From: Ligaoa zhengdingensis
GTDB taxonomy: Bacteria; Bacillota; Clostridia; Oscillospirales; Ruminococcaceae
Reading direction: 5' to 3'
Assembly (NCBI RefSeq): GCF_014384885.1
Contig: NZ_JACRST010000007.1
Location: forward strand, 43,988-107,987
Length of the DNA stretch: 64,000 nucleotides
Each line of letters opens with the position of its first letter. The first letter of the stretch is position 1. The notes beneath the pieces are model-generated. The model was not told where the DNA came from, made no database searches, and worked only from the letters and a program-made list of their open reading frames with translations. The translations under genes were made by a program, and so were the position numbers. Below, in pieces: positions 31,679 to 40,558 of this stretch.

Positions 31679-34285
31679 TTATTTCTTCGGCTGATCCTTC
31701 CCGGTTTCGTCTTCGCCGTCCTCAGGCGGGATCACCGGGCCGGGCGCACCGGTGAAATCCTCCGCTTCCCACCGGACCTCACTGGGGTCGGGCAGCTCGC
31801 CGGCAGGCGGATATAATTCTTCGGGCTCGGGCTCCTCCCCATCGTCGCTGAGGGGATGGTCGAGCGAAAAGCCGTCGGCCGGTTCGTCCTCGGCGGGGAA
31901 GAGCTGGTCGGGGTCGAACAGCTCGTAGGTGCGCGGCGGGTCGGCGGGCCGCCCGCGCCGCTTGGCGCTGCGGCTGCGGAAGAACAACCAATAGGCCAGC
32001 AGCACCAGAATGGCGCCGCCGCTGACGGCCAGGCCGGGCAGCAGGCCGGGGGTCATATAATCGAAGCGGATTTCGCACGCGCCCGCGGGCACGCGCACCG
32101 CCATAAAGCCGATATCCACCTTCTCCACCTGCGCCTCCTCGCCGTTCACCGTGGCGCTCCAGCCAGCCTCATAGGGCACGCTGAAGAACACCAGGCGCGG
32201 CTGATCGAAGTTGCAGGTCGCGGTGAAGCCGAGGTTGTCCCTCGTAAAGTCCGAGCAGGCCATCGAGCGGCGGGCGTCCACATCGTCGAGAAAATCGGTG
32301 TACGCCTCGGGCAGGTTGGTGTCCCCGATCTCCAGGTGCTCCAGCATCGGTCCGTAGGTCGCCGCCCGCTCCTCGTCCAGCACCAAGGCCCGCATCAAAA
32401 CCTTGTGGCGCAGGTCGGTTGGGATCTCGTCGAACTCCTCCCGAGTGAGATAGGCGTCGAAGGCGAAGCCCATCGGCAGATAATTTTCGTTTTCATAGAT
32501 GTTGAAATCGAGCTGCTGATCCACCAGGTGATAGCCCGGCATCGGGTCCTGTTCCTCCTTGCTTCTGTCAATAAACAGGTAGCGCACCGAAAATAGGCTG
32601 CGCAGCGCGAAATATTCGGGCTGCGGACGGGAGGAGACGTCCCGCTTGACCCCCACCTCGGGGTAAAACTCCATGATCGAGACCGGCACCACCGAATGGA
32701 ACGCCTGGATGTTGGGCAGGTGCCAGTACATGCCGAAGTTTTCGCCGCTGTCGTAGATATCGGTGCGGTAGAATTCGTCGTCGGGGTCCACGGGCATAGT
32801 GAGGTTCGCGCGCCCGTGCACGCCGTTGTCGATGATATAGTTGTCCCGCTCCAGCGTCTGCTTGGACATCGCCAGATAGAGGGTGGTGTACCCGAAGGTG
32901 AAGCAGCAGAGCATCACCAATGCGATCCGCTGGAACCGGGCGGTTCTGCGGGCAAAGAACATCAGCAGGTAACACAGCGCCAGCGCGATGACCGCGAGCG
33001 CGACATACACCCAGAAGATGCGCATGTCCTTGGCCAGCCCGATCTGTTCGATCTCGCCGTCCTTGATCACCGGGGTGAACCCGATCGGGATGGCGATGGC
33101 GGCGGTGATCACGGCCGTCCAGCGGAATCCTCGCGCAAAGTCGATGCGCTCGTTTTCCAGCGTGGCGGCGGTGGCAAGGGCCATCAGGAGGATGAGCATG
33201 TAGAACCAGCGGGTGTAGTAGGAGTGGTTGAGGCCCACGAACAGGCTGTTGAGCCCGGGCACCATCGCCACCACAAAGCAGGCGATCAGCAGCTTGCGCA
33301 GCCAGTTTTTGCGCACGCTGATGAGGTAGGCGAGCACACCGCTCATGGAGAACAGCGGCAACCAGGCCGACAGGGAGGCCCACTTCGCGCCGTGGTCGGG
33401 GAACATGTTGGGGCGCGACGGGGTGTCCGGTGGGAAGAAGAAGCTCGCCACGATGCCCGGCTGGCGCTGCTCGTGGGTGTACAGCCAGAATTGCCAGCCG
33501 CTGAGCAGGTTTTCGGGGAAGGTGGTGCGCGGGTTGCCCATCACCGCGAGGGCCGAGGGCAGCAGCGCAAAGGCGGATATCAGCACCCCGAGCAGGCCTT
33601 CAAACGCCACCCAGAGGATCTTTTTGAACCCGCCCTTGAGGCCGGTGCAGCGGACGAAATAATAGAGGATGACGAACACCACCTCGCCCACAAAGAACCA
33701 GTAGTTGACCATGGCGTTGATCGCCACCGTGACGGCGAACGCGCCCTTGCGGTCGTTCACCAGCAGCTCCTCCAGCCCGATGAGCATGAGCGGGAAGAAG
33801 ACGATCACCTCGTGGAAGTGGTTGAAGAAGATGTTGTATGCGGTGAAGCCCGAGAAGGCGTAGAGCAGTGCGCCGATCACCGCATAGTTCTTGTCGCGCA
33901 CAAACCGCTGGATGTAGAAATAGGAGGTCAGGGCCGCGCAGGCGGTCTTGAGCACCAGCAGCGGCGCCATCAGGTAAGGCACTGCCGCGGTGGGGAAGAG
34001 CAGCGTCAGCCAGAAGAACGGGCTGAACAGCAGGTAAAAGCTGTAGGAGCCGATGAAGTTTGCGCCGAGGTCGGTGTACCAGTTCCAGAAGATGTCCCCG
34101 CTGCGCACCGCCTCGTGCGCCAGCTTGTAAAACGGGATCTGCTGGCAGTTAAAGTCGCCGATATAGACGAAGAGCCCCCGGTTGTAGATCACAAACGGGA
34201 GAAAAAAGGCCGCCGCGGTGGCCAGCGCCACCCAAAAGGTCAGCCAATGCTTGCTTTTTTGCGGTTGTCCCAACAGGCTGTTCAA
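31679..34285 (-). CDS. YfhO-family GT-C-like membrane glycosyltransferase
   Basis: This 868-residue protein starts with TTG at 34285 behind GAGGTGAGA. It has about 12-13 membrane helices in the first 500 residues (an early FVIYNRGLFVYIGDFNCQQIPFY is typical), a large extracytoplasmic domain (about 500-760), one more membrane segment near 770-790 and an acidic, Pro/Glu-rich cytoplasmic tail of about 75 residues. YfhO proteins move the sugar from the polyprenyl carrier made by CsbB-type enzymes to a surface polymer. The charged tail is longer than I would expect. Confidence 0.9.
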   Translation of the reverse strand: MNSLLGQPQKSKHWLTFWVALATAAAFFLPFVIYNRGLFVYIGDFNCQQIPFYKLAHEAVRSGDIFWNWYTDLGANFIGSYSFYLLFSPFFWLTLLFPTAAVPYLMAPLLVLKTACAALTSYFYIQRFVRDKNYAVIGALLYAFSGFTAYNIFFNHFHEVIVFFPLMLIGLEELLVNDRKGAFAVTVAINAMVNYWFFVGEVVFVILYYFVRCTGLKGGFKKILWVAFEGLLGVLISAFALLPSALAVMGNPRTTFPENLLSGWQFWLYTHEQRQPGIVASFFFPPDTPSRPNMFPDHGAKWASLSAWLPLFSMSGVLAYLISVRKNWLRKLLIACFVVAMVPGLNSLFVGLNHSYYTRWFYMLILLMALATAATLENERIDFARGFRWTAVITAAIAIPIGFTPVIKDGEIEQIGLAKDMRIFWVYVALAVIALALCYLLMFFARRTARFQRIALVMLCCFTFGYTTLYLAMSKQTLERDNYIIDNGVHGRANLTMPVDPDDEFYRTDIYDSGENFGMYWHLPNIQAFHSVVPVSIMEFYPEVGVKRDVSSRPQPEYFALRSLFSVRYLFIDRSKEEQDPMPGYHLVDQQLDFNIYENENYLPMGFAFDAYLTREEFDEIPTDLRHKVLMRALVLDEERAATYGPMLEHLEIGDTNLPEAYTDFLDDVDARRSMACSDFTRDNLGFTATCNFDQPRLVFFSVPYEAGWSATVNGEEAQVEKVDIGFMAVRVPAGACEIRFDYMTPGLLPGLAVSGGAILVLLAYWLFFRSRSAKRRGRPADPPRTYELFDPDQLFPAEDEPADGFSLDHPLSDDGEEPEPEELYPPAGELPDPSEVRWEAEDFTGAPGPVIPPEDGEDETGKDQPKK

Positions 34286-34338
34286 AATCTCACCTCATAC
34301 TGGGGGTTTCCCAGGAAAAATTTTCATCAACGGTTTTC

Positions 34339-34366
34339 ATTATATCATAAAGCGCCGTTTTTGCCA
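34339..34366 (-). promoter_or_regulatory. Probable promoter of the yfhO-like/csbB-like operon
   Basis: On the minus strand TATAAT (34339-34344) is preceded by a poor -35 (TGGCAA at 34361-34366); it lies 54 bases before the start. Confidence 0.45.
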
Positions 34367-34415
34367 CCCATTCTTCCCGGCCGTCACAAAAATTTAACGA
34401 AGCGCGCCGTCGCGG

Positions 34416-34444
34416 TTTACAAGCCTGCGCGAAAACGGTATCAT
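34416..34444 (+). promoter_or_regulatory. Promoter of the YfbR-like gene
   Basis: TTTACA (34416-34421), 17 bases, TATCAT (34439-34444). Confidence 0.65.
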
Positions 34445-34538
34445 GGAAGAAAGGACGCGGCCTGCGCTCCCTGTTTAAAGGGTGCCGCGCGGGCCGCAAA
34501 TTTATGCAGCATTTTTGGGATAATCAGGAGGAAGCGCT

Positions 34539-35120
34539 ATGAAGAACAGCTTTTACGCCATGCTTTCACGCATGAAATATATCGCCCGCTGGGGCCTGAT
34601 GCGCAACACCCGCGAGGAAAACCTCGCCGAGCACACCCTTGAGGTGGCGCAATTGGCCCACGCGCTGGCCGAGATCGGCAACCGGCGGCTGGGCCGCGGC
34701 TACGACCCGGGCAGGGTGGCGTTGGCCGCGCTCTACCACGACTGTGCCGAGATCATCACCGGAGACCTGCCCACCCCGGTGAAATACTACAACAGCCGCA
34801 TCCGCGAGAGCTATCGCGACATCGAGCGCGGCGCGGAGGACACCCTGCTGGACCTGCTGCCCGACGACCTGCGCCCCGCCTACGAGGACCTGCTCGGCCC
34901 CGGCCGGGACGACCCGGAGACCGAGCGGCTGGTGAAGGCTGCGGACAAGCTGTCCGCCCTGCTCAAGTGCATCGAGGAGGAGAAGGCGGGCAACCGCGAA
35001 TTCGCCCTGGCGCGGCGCTCCACCGAACAGGCGCTGGACGAGCTGGCCCTGCCCGAGGCGGAAATTTTCCGCCGGGAATTTTTAGAACCCTACGGTTTGA
35101 CCCTTGATGAATTGCGGTGA
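34539..35120 (+). CDS. yfbR: 5'-deoxynucleotidase, YfbR family (HD domain)
   Basis: This 193-residue HD phosphohydrolase removes phosphate from deoxyribonucleoside 5'-monophosphates. Family features are MKYIARWGLMRNTREENLAEH at the start, the metal set H...HD...D visible as AEHTLEV, YHDCAEIITGDLPTPVKY and KAADKLSALLKC. The start follows AGGAGG. It has its own promoter. The end of the gene carries the promoter of the next gene. Confidence 0.92.
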   Translation: MKNSFYAMLSRMKYIARWGLMRNTREENLAEHTLEVAQLAHALAEIGNRRLGRGYDPGRVALAALYHDCAEIITGDLPTPVKYYNSRIRESYRDIERGAEDTLLDLLPDDLRPAYEDLLGPGRDDPETERLVKAADKLSALLKCIEEEKAGNREFALARRSTEQALDELALPEAEIFRREFLEPYGLTLDELR

Positions 35121-35132
35121 GCGGTATATGAT
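35104..35132 (+). promoter_or_regulatory. Promoter of the ECF S-component gene
   Basis: TTGATG (35104-35109), 17 bases, TATGAT (35127-35132), overlapping the end of the YfbR gene. Confidence 0.6.
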
Positions 35133-35138
35133 AGAGGG

Positions 35139-35323
35139 CGAAAGGGCGGGATTTTTAGCGCGAAAGAACTTCACACAATCCCCCGCGGGGCGATGCGCAA
35201 GTTGCGGCCCGCTTCCGCCCTTATGCGCAAAATCATCTTACCATTCCTCTGCTTCGCGTGGTAAGATGCCTGCTTGTATTTTAAATTTGTGCCGGCGCGA
35301 AGCGGCGGAATGGATGGTTTTTT
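35139..35323 (+). promoter_or_regulatory. Leader of the ECF S-component gene, with hairpin
   Basis: About 185 untranslated bases. They contain hairpin ATCTTACCA/TGGTAAGAT at 35234-35266 with a 15-base loop and a GC-rich stretch before it. ECF vitamin transporters are often riboswitch-controlled, but no known class was recognised and no terminator with a T-run is seen. Confidence 0.4.
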
Positions 35324-35911
35324 ATGAAACAACGGACATTATGGATCACACGGACGGCGGTGTTGCTGGCGTTGGTGCTGGTGGCGCAGTTTGTGGGCAA
35401 GCTGGTGCCCGCGGGGGCGGTCATCGCCGGCCCGTTCAGCGTCAGCCAGCTGATCACCGGCTCTCTGGTCAACCTGATGCTGGCCATTGCGGCGGGCGTC
35501 GTGGGGCTGGGCTCCGGCGTGACGGTCGGGGTGCTCTCGGCCATTCTCGCCACCCTGCTGGGCGTGGGGCCGATCTTTCCCCAGATCACGCCGCTCATCG
35601 CGCTGGGCAACGCCATCCTGGTGGCGGTCCTCTGGGGGACCTTCCGAGCGGCGGACCGGCTCCGCGGCGGCGCTGAACTGGCCGCGCGCTTAGGCGGCGT
35701 GGTGTTGGCCGCGGCGGTGAAATGCGCATTTTTGTGGCTGACGGTGCCCTGGATGCTGGGCCTCATCCCCGAGGTGAAGCCGCAGCAGGCGCAGATGCTG
35801 ACGATCATGTTCTCCTGGCCGCAGGCGGTCACGGCGCTGACCGGCGGTCTGCTCGGCCTAGTGGTGATTCCGCCTCTCAAAAAGGCGCTCAAAACCGGGC
35901 GCACCTTCTGA
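35324..35911 (+). CDS. ECF transporter S component (vitamin/micronutrient binding)
   Basis: This 195-residue membrane protein has six hydrophobic segments. The N-terminus RTAVLLALVLVAQFVGK carries the Ala/Leu-rich first helix typical of S components, followed by TGSLVNLMLAIAAGVVGLGSG and AILATLLGVGPIFPQITPLIALGN. It would capture a vitamin and dock on a shared EcfAAT module encoded elsewhere. The ligand is not identifiable. It is a lone gene with a long leader. Confidence 0.8.
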   Translation: MKQRTLWITRTAVLLALVLVAQFVGKLVPAGAVIAGPFSVSQLITGSLVNLMLAIAAGVVGLGSGVTVGVLSAILATLLGVGPIFPQITPLIALGNAILVAVLWGTFRAADRLRGGAELAARLGGVVLAAAVKCAFLWLTVPWMLGLIPEVKPQQAQMLTIMFSWPQAVTALTGGLLGLVVIPPLKKALKTGRTF

Positions 35912-35930
35912 CCAGCGTAAACGGACAAAC

Positions 35931-35971
35931 AAAAGCCCCGCTGCGAAGAACCATTTCGCGGCGGGGCTTTT
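35931..35971. terminator. Bidirectional terminator
   Basis: AAAAGCCCCGC pairs with GCGGGGCTTTT, with additional GCGAA/TTCGC pairing inside, between convergent genes. Confidence 0.9.
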
Positions 35972-35986
35972 GTTTGCGGCTGTGGG

Positions 35987-36724
35987 TCAGACGTCGATGT
36001 AGTTTGAGGAGGCGTAGCCGATTGTGCCGTTGTAGTTGACGACATACCACCCCTGCCACTCACCCAGCACGGTGATGGGGGCGCCGTCGTAGGCGCGGGC
36101 CAGGATGGGTGCGCCGGTGTTGGGGTATTGGCGGATGTTCAGGTTGGTGCCGTTGGTGTCCACGGTGCCGCGGCGGGCAGGCTGCGCATTGACGAACGGG
36201 ATGCCGAAGTATTCGGTGAGGGAGCGCACCACGTTGATGGCGATTTCCTGGATGTGGTTTTTGATCCAGTTTGCGTCGTTGACATTGTCATGGTAGGCAA
36301 ATTCGATGAGTACACTGGGCGCGCGGGTGAGGCGCACTTCGCCCAGGGCGGTGGTGGGCACCGCCCTCACCAGCGAGGGGATGGGGTAGATATCCCGCAG
36401 GTTGGCCGCGATGATCTGGGCGGCGCGCCGCCCGCGGGTGCTCGAGGGGTAGTAATACACGTCGGTGCCGCGCACCTCGCCATAGCGCCCCTCGGGCGCG
36501 GCGTTGGAGTGCAGCGCCAGATGCAGGTCGTAGTTCCCGGCGTTGGACTGCCGGATGGAGGACGCGGCGGTCATATCCGGGGTGTTGCGCACATAGCGGA
36601 TGCCGCTGGAGCGCAGATAGGGCTCCATGGCGTCCGCGATGAGGTTCATGTAGTATTCCTCTGTGCCGCCGGTGACATAGAGGTTGTTCTCCTGCGTCGA
36701 CGGGCTCAGGTAGATGGTTGGCAT
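35987..36724 (-). CDS. N-acetylmuramoyl-L-alanine amidase-like protein with SH3 domain
   Basis: This 245-residue protein starts at ATG 36724 behind GGAGGAAT. Residues about 1-180 form an Amidase_3-like domain: SPSTQENN in place of the usual His-containing first motif, GTEEYYMN with Glu, LALHSNA with a zinc His, and VLIEFAYHDN with the catalytic Glu. Residues about 185-245 form a bacterial SH3 domain (LNIRQYPNTGAPILARA, GWYVVNYNGTIGYASSNYIDV). No signal peptide is visible, as in sporulation or phage-derived amidases of clostridia. It would cut peptidoglycan stem peptides. Confidence 0.85.
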   Translation of the reverse strand: MPTIYLSPSTQENNLYVTGGTEEYYMNLIADAMEPYLRSSGIRYVRNTPDMTAASSIRQSNAGNYDLHLALHSNAAPEGRYGEVRGTDVYYYPSSTRGRRAAQIIAANLRDIYPIPSLVRAVPTTALGEVRLTRAPSVLIEFAYHDNVNDANWIKNHIQEIAINVVRSLTEYFGIPFVNAQPARRGTVDTNGTNLNIRQYPNTGAPILARAYDGAPITVLGEWQGWYVVNYNGTIGYASSNYIDV

Positions 36725-36791
36725 GGCGATTCCTCCAGACTGATTGATACGCTTCAGTATACGCAAAAAGTGCTCAAACGGTGCGGCAGGT

Positions 36792-37481
36792 TTAATCCTC
36801 TTCGACCGTCAAACCGGCGCACAGGCGGAACCGCTCGTCGGCCAGCTCCCAGTTGATCGTCTGCGCCCAGTTGTCGAAATATTCTGCGCGCCGGTTTTGA
36901 TATTTGAGGTAGTAGGCATGTTCCCATACGTCCACCAGCAGGATGGGGCACCAGGGGAAGGGCACATCCTGGTTGGGGGTGCTGAAGATGCGCAGCGCCT
37001 GCTCCGATGACGCCGGGGTGCGGAAGGAGGGCTCGCGGCCGGGTTCACCCGTGGCGTTGCCCCACACCAGCCACGCCCAGCCCGAGCCGAACCGGTTCAT
37101 GGCGGCGGCCTTGAGCTGTTCCAGGAAAAAGTCGGTGCTGCCGTACTGCTGTTCAATCTGCCGGGCCAGCGCGCCCACCGGTTTGCCGCCCGAGTTGGGG
37201 GTCATGCCGGCAAAATAGAGGTTGTGGTTGTATACCCCGCCGCCGTTGTTGCGCACCGCCGTCTGGATGGGGCGGGGCAGGCTGCCGAGGGAAAAGAGGA
37301 GCTTGGTCAGGCTCCAGTCGTGAAAGCGGGGATAGGGTGCGAGCGCCTTGTTGAGATTTTCCACATAGGCGCCCAGATGTTTGTTGTGGTGCAGGTACAT
37401 GGTGGTCGCGTCGATGTTGGGTTCCAACGCGTCGTATTGGTACGGCAATGGCCGCAAGCTGAAGGGGTAATGCTCCGCCAA
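36792..37481 (-). CDS. Superoxide dismutase, Fe/Mn family
   Basis: This 229-residue protein removes superoxide. The four metal ligands are His in MYLHHNKH (about 31), His in VYNHNLYF (about 84), Asp and His in LLVDVWEHAYYLKYQNRR (about 183 and 187). The length is slightly above the usual 200. No signal peptide. Fe or Mn preference cannot be read with confidence. Confidence 0.93.
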   Translation of the reverse strand: MAEHYPFSLRPLPYQYDALEPNIDATTMYLHHNKHLGAYVENLNKALAPYPRFHDWSLTKLLFSLGSLPRPIQTAVRNNGGGVYNHNLYFAGMTPNSGGKPVGALARQIEQQYGSTDFFLEQLKAAAMNRFGSGWAWLVWGNATGEPGREPSFRTPASSEQALRIFSTPNQDVPFPWCPILLVDVWEHAYYLKYQNRRAEYFDNWAQTINWELADERFRLCAGLTVEED

Positions 37482-37591
37482 GATCGATCATCCTTTCCAA
37501 AGGGCGTTTTGCCGGCCGGTAAAAGGGAAAAAGCCCTGATATTCTGCTGATAGCAATATATGAAAAAGTGCGGAGATAGGTGATTGCATAC

Positions 37592-37623
37592 AAAAAAGCC
37601 CCCTGCGCACAAGCACAGGGGGC
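37592..37623 (-). terminator. Terminator of the TspO gene
   Basis: GCCCCCTG/CAGGGGGC stem (37598-37623); A6 at 37592-37597 gives the T-run on the minus strand. Confidence 0.85.
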
Positions 37624-37638
37624 GGCCGGTTGTAGGAT

Positions 37639-38115
37639 TCAGTTGAGCAGGGCGATGGCGAGGTTGAGGTATCCCGCGAACAGTGTCCACAGCAGATACG
37701 GGATTTGTAGGTAGGCGGCCGCGGGGCTCACCCGGAAAAAGAGCACGATCATCCACACGATCAGCAGGAGCAGCAGCACCAGCCACCAGAACGCGGGCAT
37801 CAGCAGACCCAGGCGGAAGAACAGCAGCGGCCACACAAAATTGACCGCCAGTTGAATGACGTAAATCCACAACGCGGCGCGCCGGCCGGGACTTTGCGCC
37901 TCATAGACGAGATAGGCCGAAATTCCCATCAAAACAAACAGCACCGTCCACACCACCGGGAACAACCACGCGGGCGGCGCGAGCGGCGGTTGCTGGTAAT
38001 TTCCGTAGGCGTCCATACTGTTGCGGGTCAACAGCGCGGAGAGGCCGCCTGTCCCAAGGCTGATGAGCAGGCTGACCACCAGCGGCCACAGCCGTTTGGT
38101 AAAGGATGGTTTCAT
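37639..38115 (-). CDS. tspO: TspO/MBR family membrane protein
   Basis: This 158-residue protein has five membrane helices. The family signature is clear: YQQPPLAPPAWLFPVVWTVLF, MGISAYLVYE, QLAVNFVWPLLFF and PYLLWTLFAGYLNLAIALLN. TspO proteins bind porphyrins and other tetrapyrroles. AGAGGTG precedes the start. It is a lone gene. Confidence 0.94.
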   Translation of the reverse strand: MKPSFTKRLWPLVVSLLISLGTGGLSALLTRNSMDAYGNYQQPPLAPPAWLFPVVWTVLFVLMGISAYLVYEAQSPGRRAALWIYVIQLAVNFVWPLLFFRLGLLMPAFWWLVLLLLLIVWMIVLFFRVSPAAAYLQIPYLLWTLFAGYLNLAIALLN

Positions 38116-38285
38116 CAGCGTACACCTCTTTCGCAGCGTTTTACTTTAGAATATGCAGAATGCCGCTATTTATGCCTCGGCGGTGCGGGGCATAAATATT
38201 TATCGCAAAGCGATTTTCTTTTTTTCGGCAATATGCTACTATAATTGCAGCGATAGGCTCATTTGCTGCAATGAGGAGGAGAGAT

Positions 38286-38657
38286 ATGCGTTACTGTGAA
38301 AGATGCGGAAATTCTGTCGGCGAGGACGCAGGGTATTGTTCAAAATGTGGAGCGAGATTGAGGAGCGGGGCTGAGTGGGGGGATGGCCCCATGTACCGGC
38401 CCGTCCAGCCCCAATTTGTGAAGCCCCCGGCAGGTACGAATCCCGCCCCGATGGTTTTAGGGATTATCGGGGTCATTTTTGCTGTGCTGCTGCCGATGAT
38501 AGCTTATCCCTGTCTCATTATTGGGCTTGTGCTGGCGAACAACGACATTCGCAACGGCCAGATCAGCACCGCCGGGCGGACTGTCAATATTGTCGGGCTG
38601 TGCATTGCGGTGTGCAATTCCATCCTGGGCGCGTGCATGAATTTGGTCCGTTATTGA
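38286..38657 (+). CDS. Zinc-ribbon membrane protein (DUF4190-like)
   Basis: This 123-residue protein starts at ATG 38286 behind AGGAGGAGAG. The N-terminus is a zinc ribbon (CERCG ... CSKCG), then a Pro-rich linker, then two membrane helices (about 58-85 and 98-120) with VLANNDIRNGQISTAGRTVNIVGLCIAV, a pattern known from DUF4190-type proteins. A TATAAT at 38240-38245 is the probable -10. Function unknown. Confidence 0.8.
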   Translation: MRYCERCGNSVGEDAGYCSKCGARLRSGAEWGDGPMYRPVQPQFVKPPAGTNPAPMVLGIIGVIFAVLLPMIAYPCLIIGLVLANNDIRNGQISTAGRTVNIVGLCIAVCNSILGACMNLVRY

Positions 38658-38681
38658 CCAGCGGCGTTTTTTGCTGTGGAC

Positions 38682-38724
38682 GGCACAAGGCCCCTGCGTT
38701 CTCAGAACGCAGGGGCCTTGTGCC
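38682..38724. repeat. Perfect 20-bp inverted repeat between convergent genes
   Basis: GGCACAAGGCCCCTGCGTTC and its exact complement flank a three-base TCA loop. It probably ends transcription from both sides but has no T-run. Confidence 0.8.
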
Positions 38725-38764
38725 ATTGTGAGGAGAATTTTTAGCTCAGGAGCGGAGGGCGCCG

Positions 38765-40399
38765 TCAATCCCTGCCGGAGACCGAAAAACCGGTGTCGGG
38801 CAGCTTCAGGCGTTCTTCGCTCTCATCGCTCGAATCAATGAGGTCGCGCGCGGCGTAGGATTGGCTGTTGCCGGCGTTGTCGGTCAGCCGCGCGCTCACC
38901 AGGTCGAAATACCCGGTGCGCTCGTTATCCGGCACGAGGATAGAGCCCTCATAAGCGCCGGTGGCGGGGTTGTAATCGCGCGCGGTCAGCGTCAGGCTGA
39001 GGGTGCGGCCGTTTTCTTCGTTGCGGAACCGCAGATGGATGCGCCGCACACCCGAGCTCGCGTCGTATGCCTTCACCGAGACGCCCAGCGCGCGCCCGGC
39101 GTCCGCACCGGCGGCGGAGTAACCGATGTCCTCCAGCTCCGGCGCGTCCGCGTCGGCTTTGGAGGGGATGTTGCTCACCGAGAAGGCAGGCTCCTCGGGC
39201 AGCAGCTCAAAGCCGTCCGCATGGTCGTTGCGTTCGCTCCAGGGGCAGTACTGGCTGCGGTTGCCCGCCTCGTCGGTGACGGTGACGCGGTAGATTTGAT
39301 AATCCCCGGCGGGCTCGTACTGCGGAATCTCGATGACGGCGCAGTAGCGCCCGGTCGCTGGGTCGTAGGATTTATCCGCCAACATCGAGGCGTAGAGCAC
39401 CCGGCCGTTCTGTTCGTTGCGGAACCGCACCGAGAGCTGCTTGACACCTGAGAGGTCGTCATCAGCGGCTGCCGACACGGTCACGCTCGTGCCCGCTGCT
39501 GCGGAGGCGCGATCCACCCACACGCCGGTCAATGTCGGCGCGGCGGTGTCCGGGGCGCTGTTTTTGATCCGGAAGGAGGGCTCCTGCGGCAGGGGGAGAT
39601 AGGTCCACTTGCCGTCGTCTATGATCTCCTGCTGGGTGAGGTATTTCTGTTGTTGCTTCGCTCCGTCGATCACAGTGGCCTCAGTCAAAGCGAAGGTGCC
39701 GCCCGCCTCGAACTCGCCGATTTCCAGCCCGGCGCGGTAGACGCCCGGCCCGACGCGGTCGCCCTGGTGCAGCGCCAGGGTCAGCTCGCGGTCGTCAGCG
39801 CGGTTTGTAAAGGTGAGCAGGATGCGGCCGACCGCCGCGTCGGAATCGGTGGCGACGGTGACATTCACCGTCGCGCCGCCCGCGACCTCCGCCCGGTCGA
39901 GGGCGATGCCGGTGATGCGCGGCGTTTTGGCCGCTTTCTGGCTGGGCGTCACCGTGAAGCGGGTCGCCAGCCCCAGCGGCAGGTTGTCGTTTGCGGCAGA
40001 GATGCGGCCGCGCGCGGAATAGGTTTGCAGGTTTTTGGCCTCGTCGATGAGGGTGACGCTTTTGAGCTCATAGGTTCCGGCCGGTTCACCGGCGGGGATG
40101 GCGAGCTCCTTGCGGTAGAGCCCGGCGGATGCGTCGTAATCGCCGGGCAGCAGCGCAGCGCTCAGGATGCGCCCGTTTTCCTGGTTTTCAAACAAAACGG
40201 TGGCCTGTTTGATCCCCGAGAGGTCGTCGGTGGCCTTCACCGCGACGCTCACGCTGCCCGGCGCGGTCGCCGAGGACGCCCCGACGATCACGTCCTGTAG
40301 CTGCGGCGGGGTGCTGTCCGCCTGGGCGAACGTCGGCAGAGCGCCAGCAGTGAGCAGCGCGGCGAGAGCGGCCGCGGCTGGTCTGAAAAATCTGTTCAT
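38765..40399 (-). CDS. Secreted protein with four Ig-like repeats
   Basis: This 544-residue protein has a signal peptide (about 1-27, ending AQA) and four homologous modules of about 125 residues. Each has a start like PPQLQDVIVG or APTLTGVWVD, then V(T/S)V..A.DD.SGI/V, FRNEENGR, YDPATG.Y and A.Y.L..V...DEAGN..SY. The modules look like extracellular beta-sandwich repeats. The C-terminal LPDTG falls at a module boundary and has no membrane tail behind it. The gene is divergent from a two-component system across 159 bases. It may bind the cell wall or host glycans; that is a guess. Confidence 0.82.
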   Translation of the reverse strand: MNRFFRPAAAALAALLTAGALPTFAQADSTPPQLQDVIVGASSATAPGSVSVAVKATDDLSGIKQATVLFENQENGRILSAALLPGDYDASAGLYRKELAIPAGEPAGTYELKSVTLIDEAKNLQTYSARGRISAANDNLPLGLATRFTVTPSQKAAKTPRITGIALDRAEVAGGATVNVTVATDSDAAVGRILLTFTNRADDRELTLALHQGDRVGPGVYRAGLEIGEFEAGGTFALTEATVIDGAKQQQKYLTQQEIIDDGKWTYLPLPQEPSFRIKNSAPDTAAPTLTGVWVDRASAAAGTSVTVSAAADDDLSGVKQLSVRFRNEQNGRVLYASMLADKSYDPATGRYCAVIEIPQYEPAGDYQIYRVTVTDEAGNRSQYCPWSERNDHADGFELLPEEPAFSVSNIPSKADADAPELEDIGYSAAGADAGRALGVSVKAYDASSGVRRIHLRFRNEENGRTLSLTLTARDYNPATGAYEGSILVPDNERTGYFDLVSARLTDNAGNSQSYAARDLIDSSDESEERLKLPDTGFSVSGRD

Positions 40400-40499
40400 A
40401 AGGGTGTGCCTCCCATTTGATCGGATTACACATTTATTGTAGCCGTCAATTGTGAAAATGTCCCATACGCCCGATTAAACTTTCTTAATAATTGCGGCG

Positions 40500-40527
40500 T
40501 TCCATTTTTATGGGAAGCTGGTATAAT
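40500..40527 (+). promoter_or_regulatory. Probable promoter of the two-component operon
   Basis: TATAAT at 40522-40527 with weak -35 TTCCAT (40500-40505). Confidence 0.45.
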
Positions 40528-40558
40528 AGGGCATAGGGAACAACCCGAGGGGGGACGG

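Noticed and set aside
38765..38815. LPDTG near the C-terminus of the secreted repeat protein, like a sortase motif
   Set aside because: No hydrophobic stretch or basic tail follows, and the same position in the other repeats reads LPQEP or LPEEP, so the motif is part of the module boundary.
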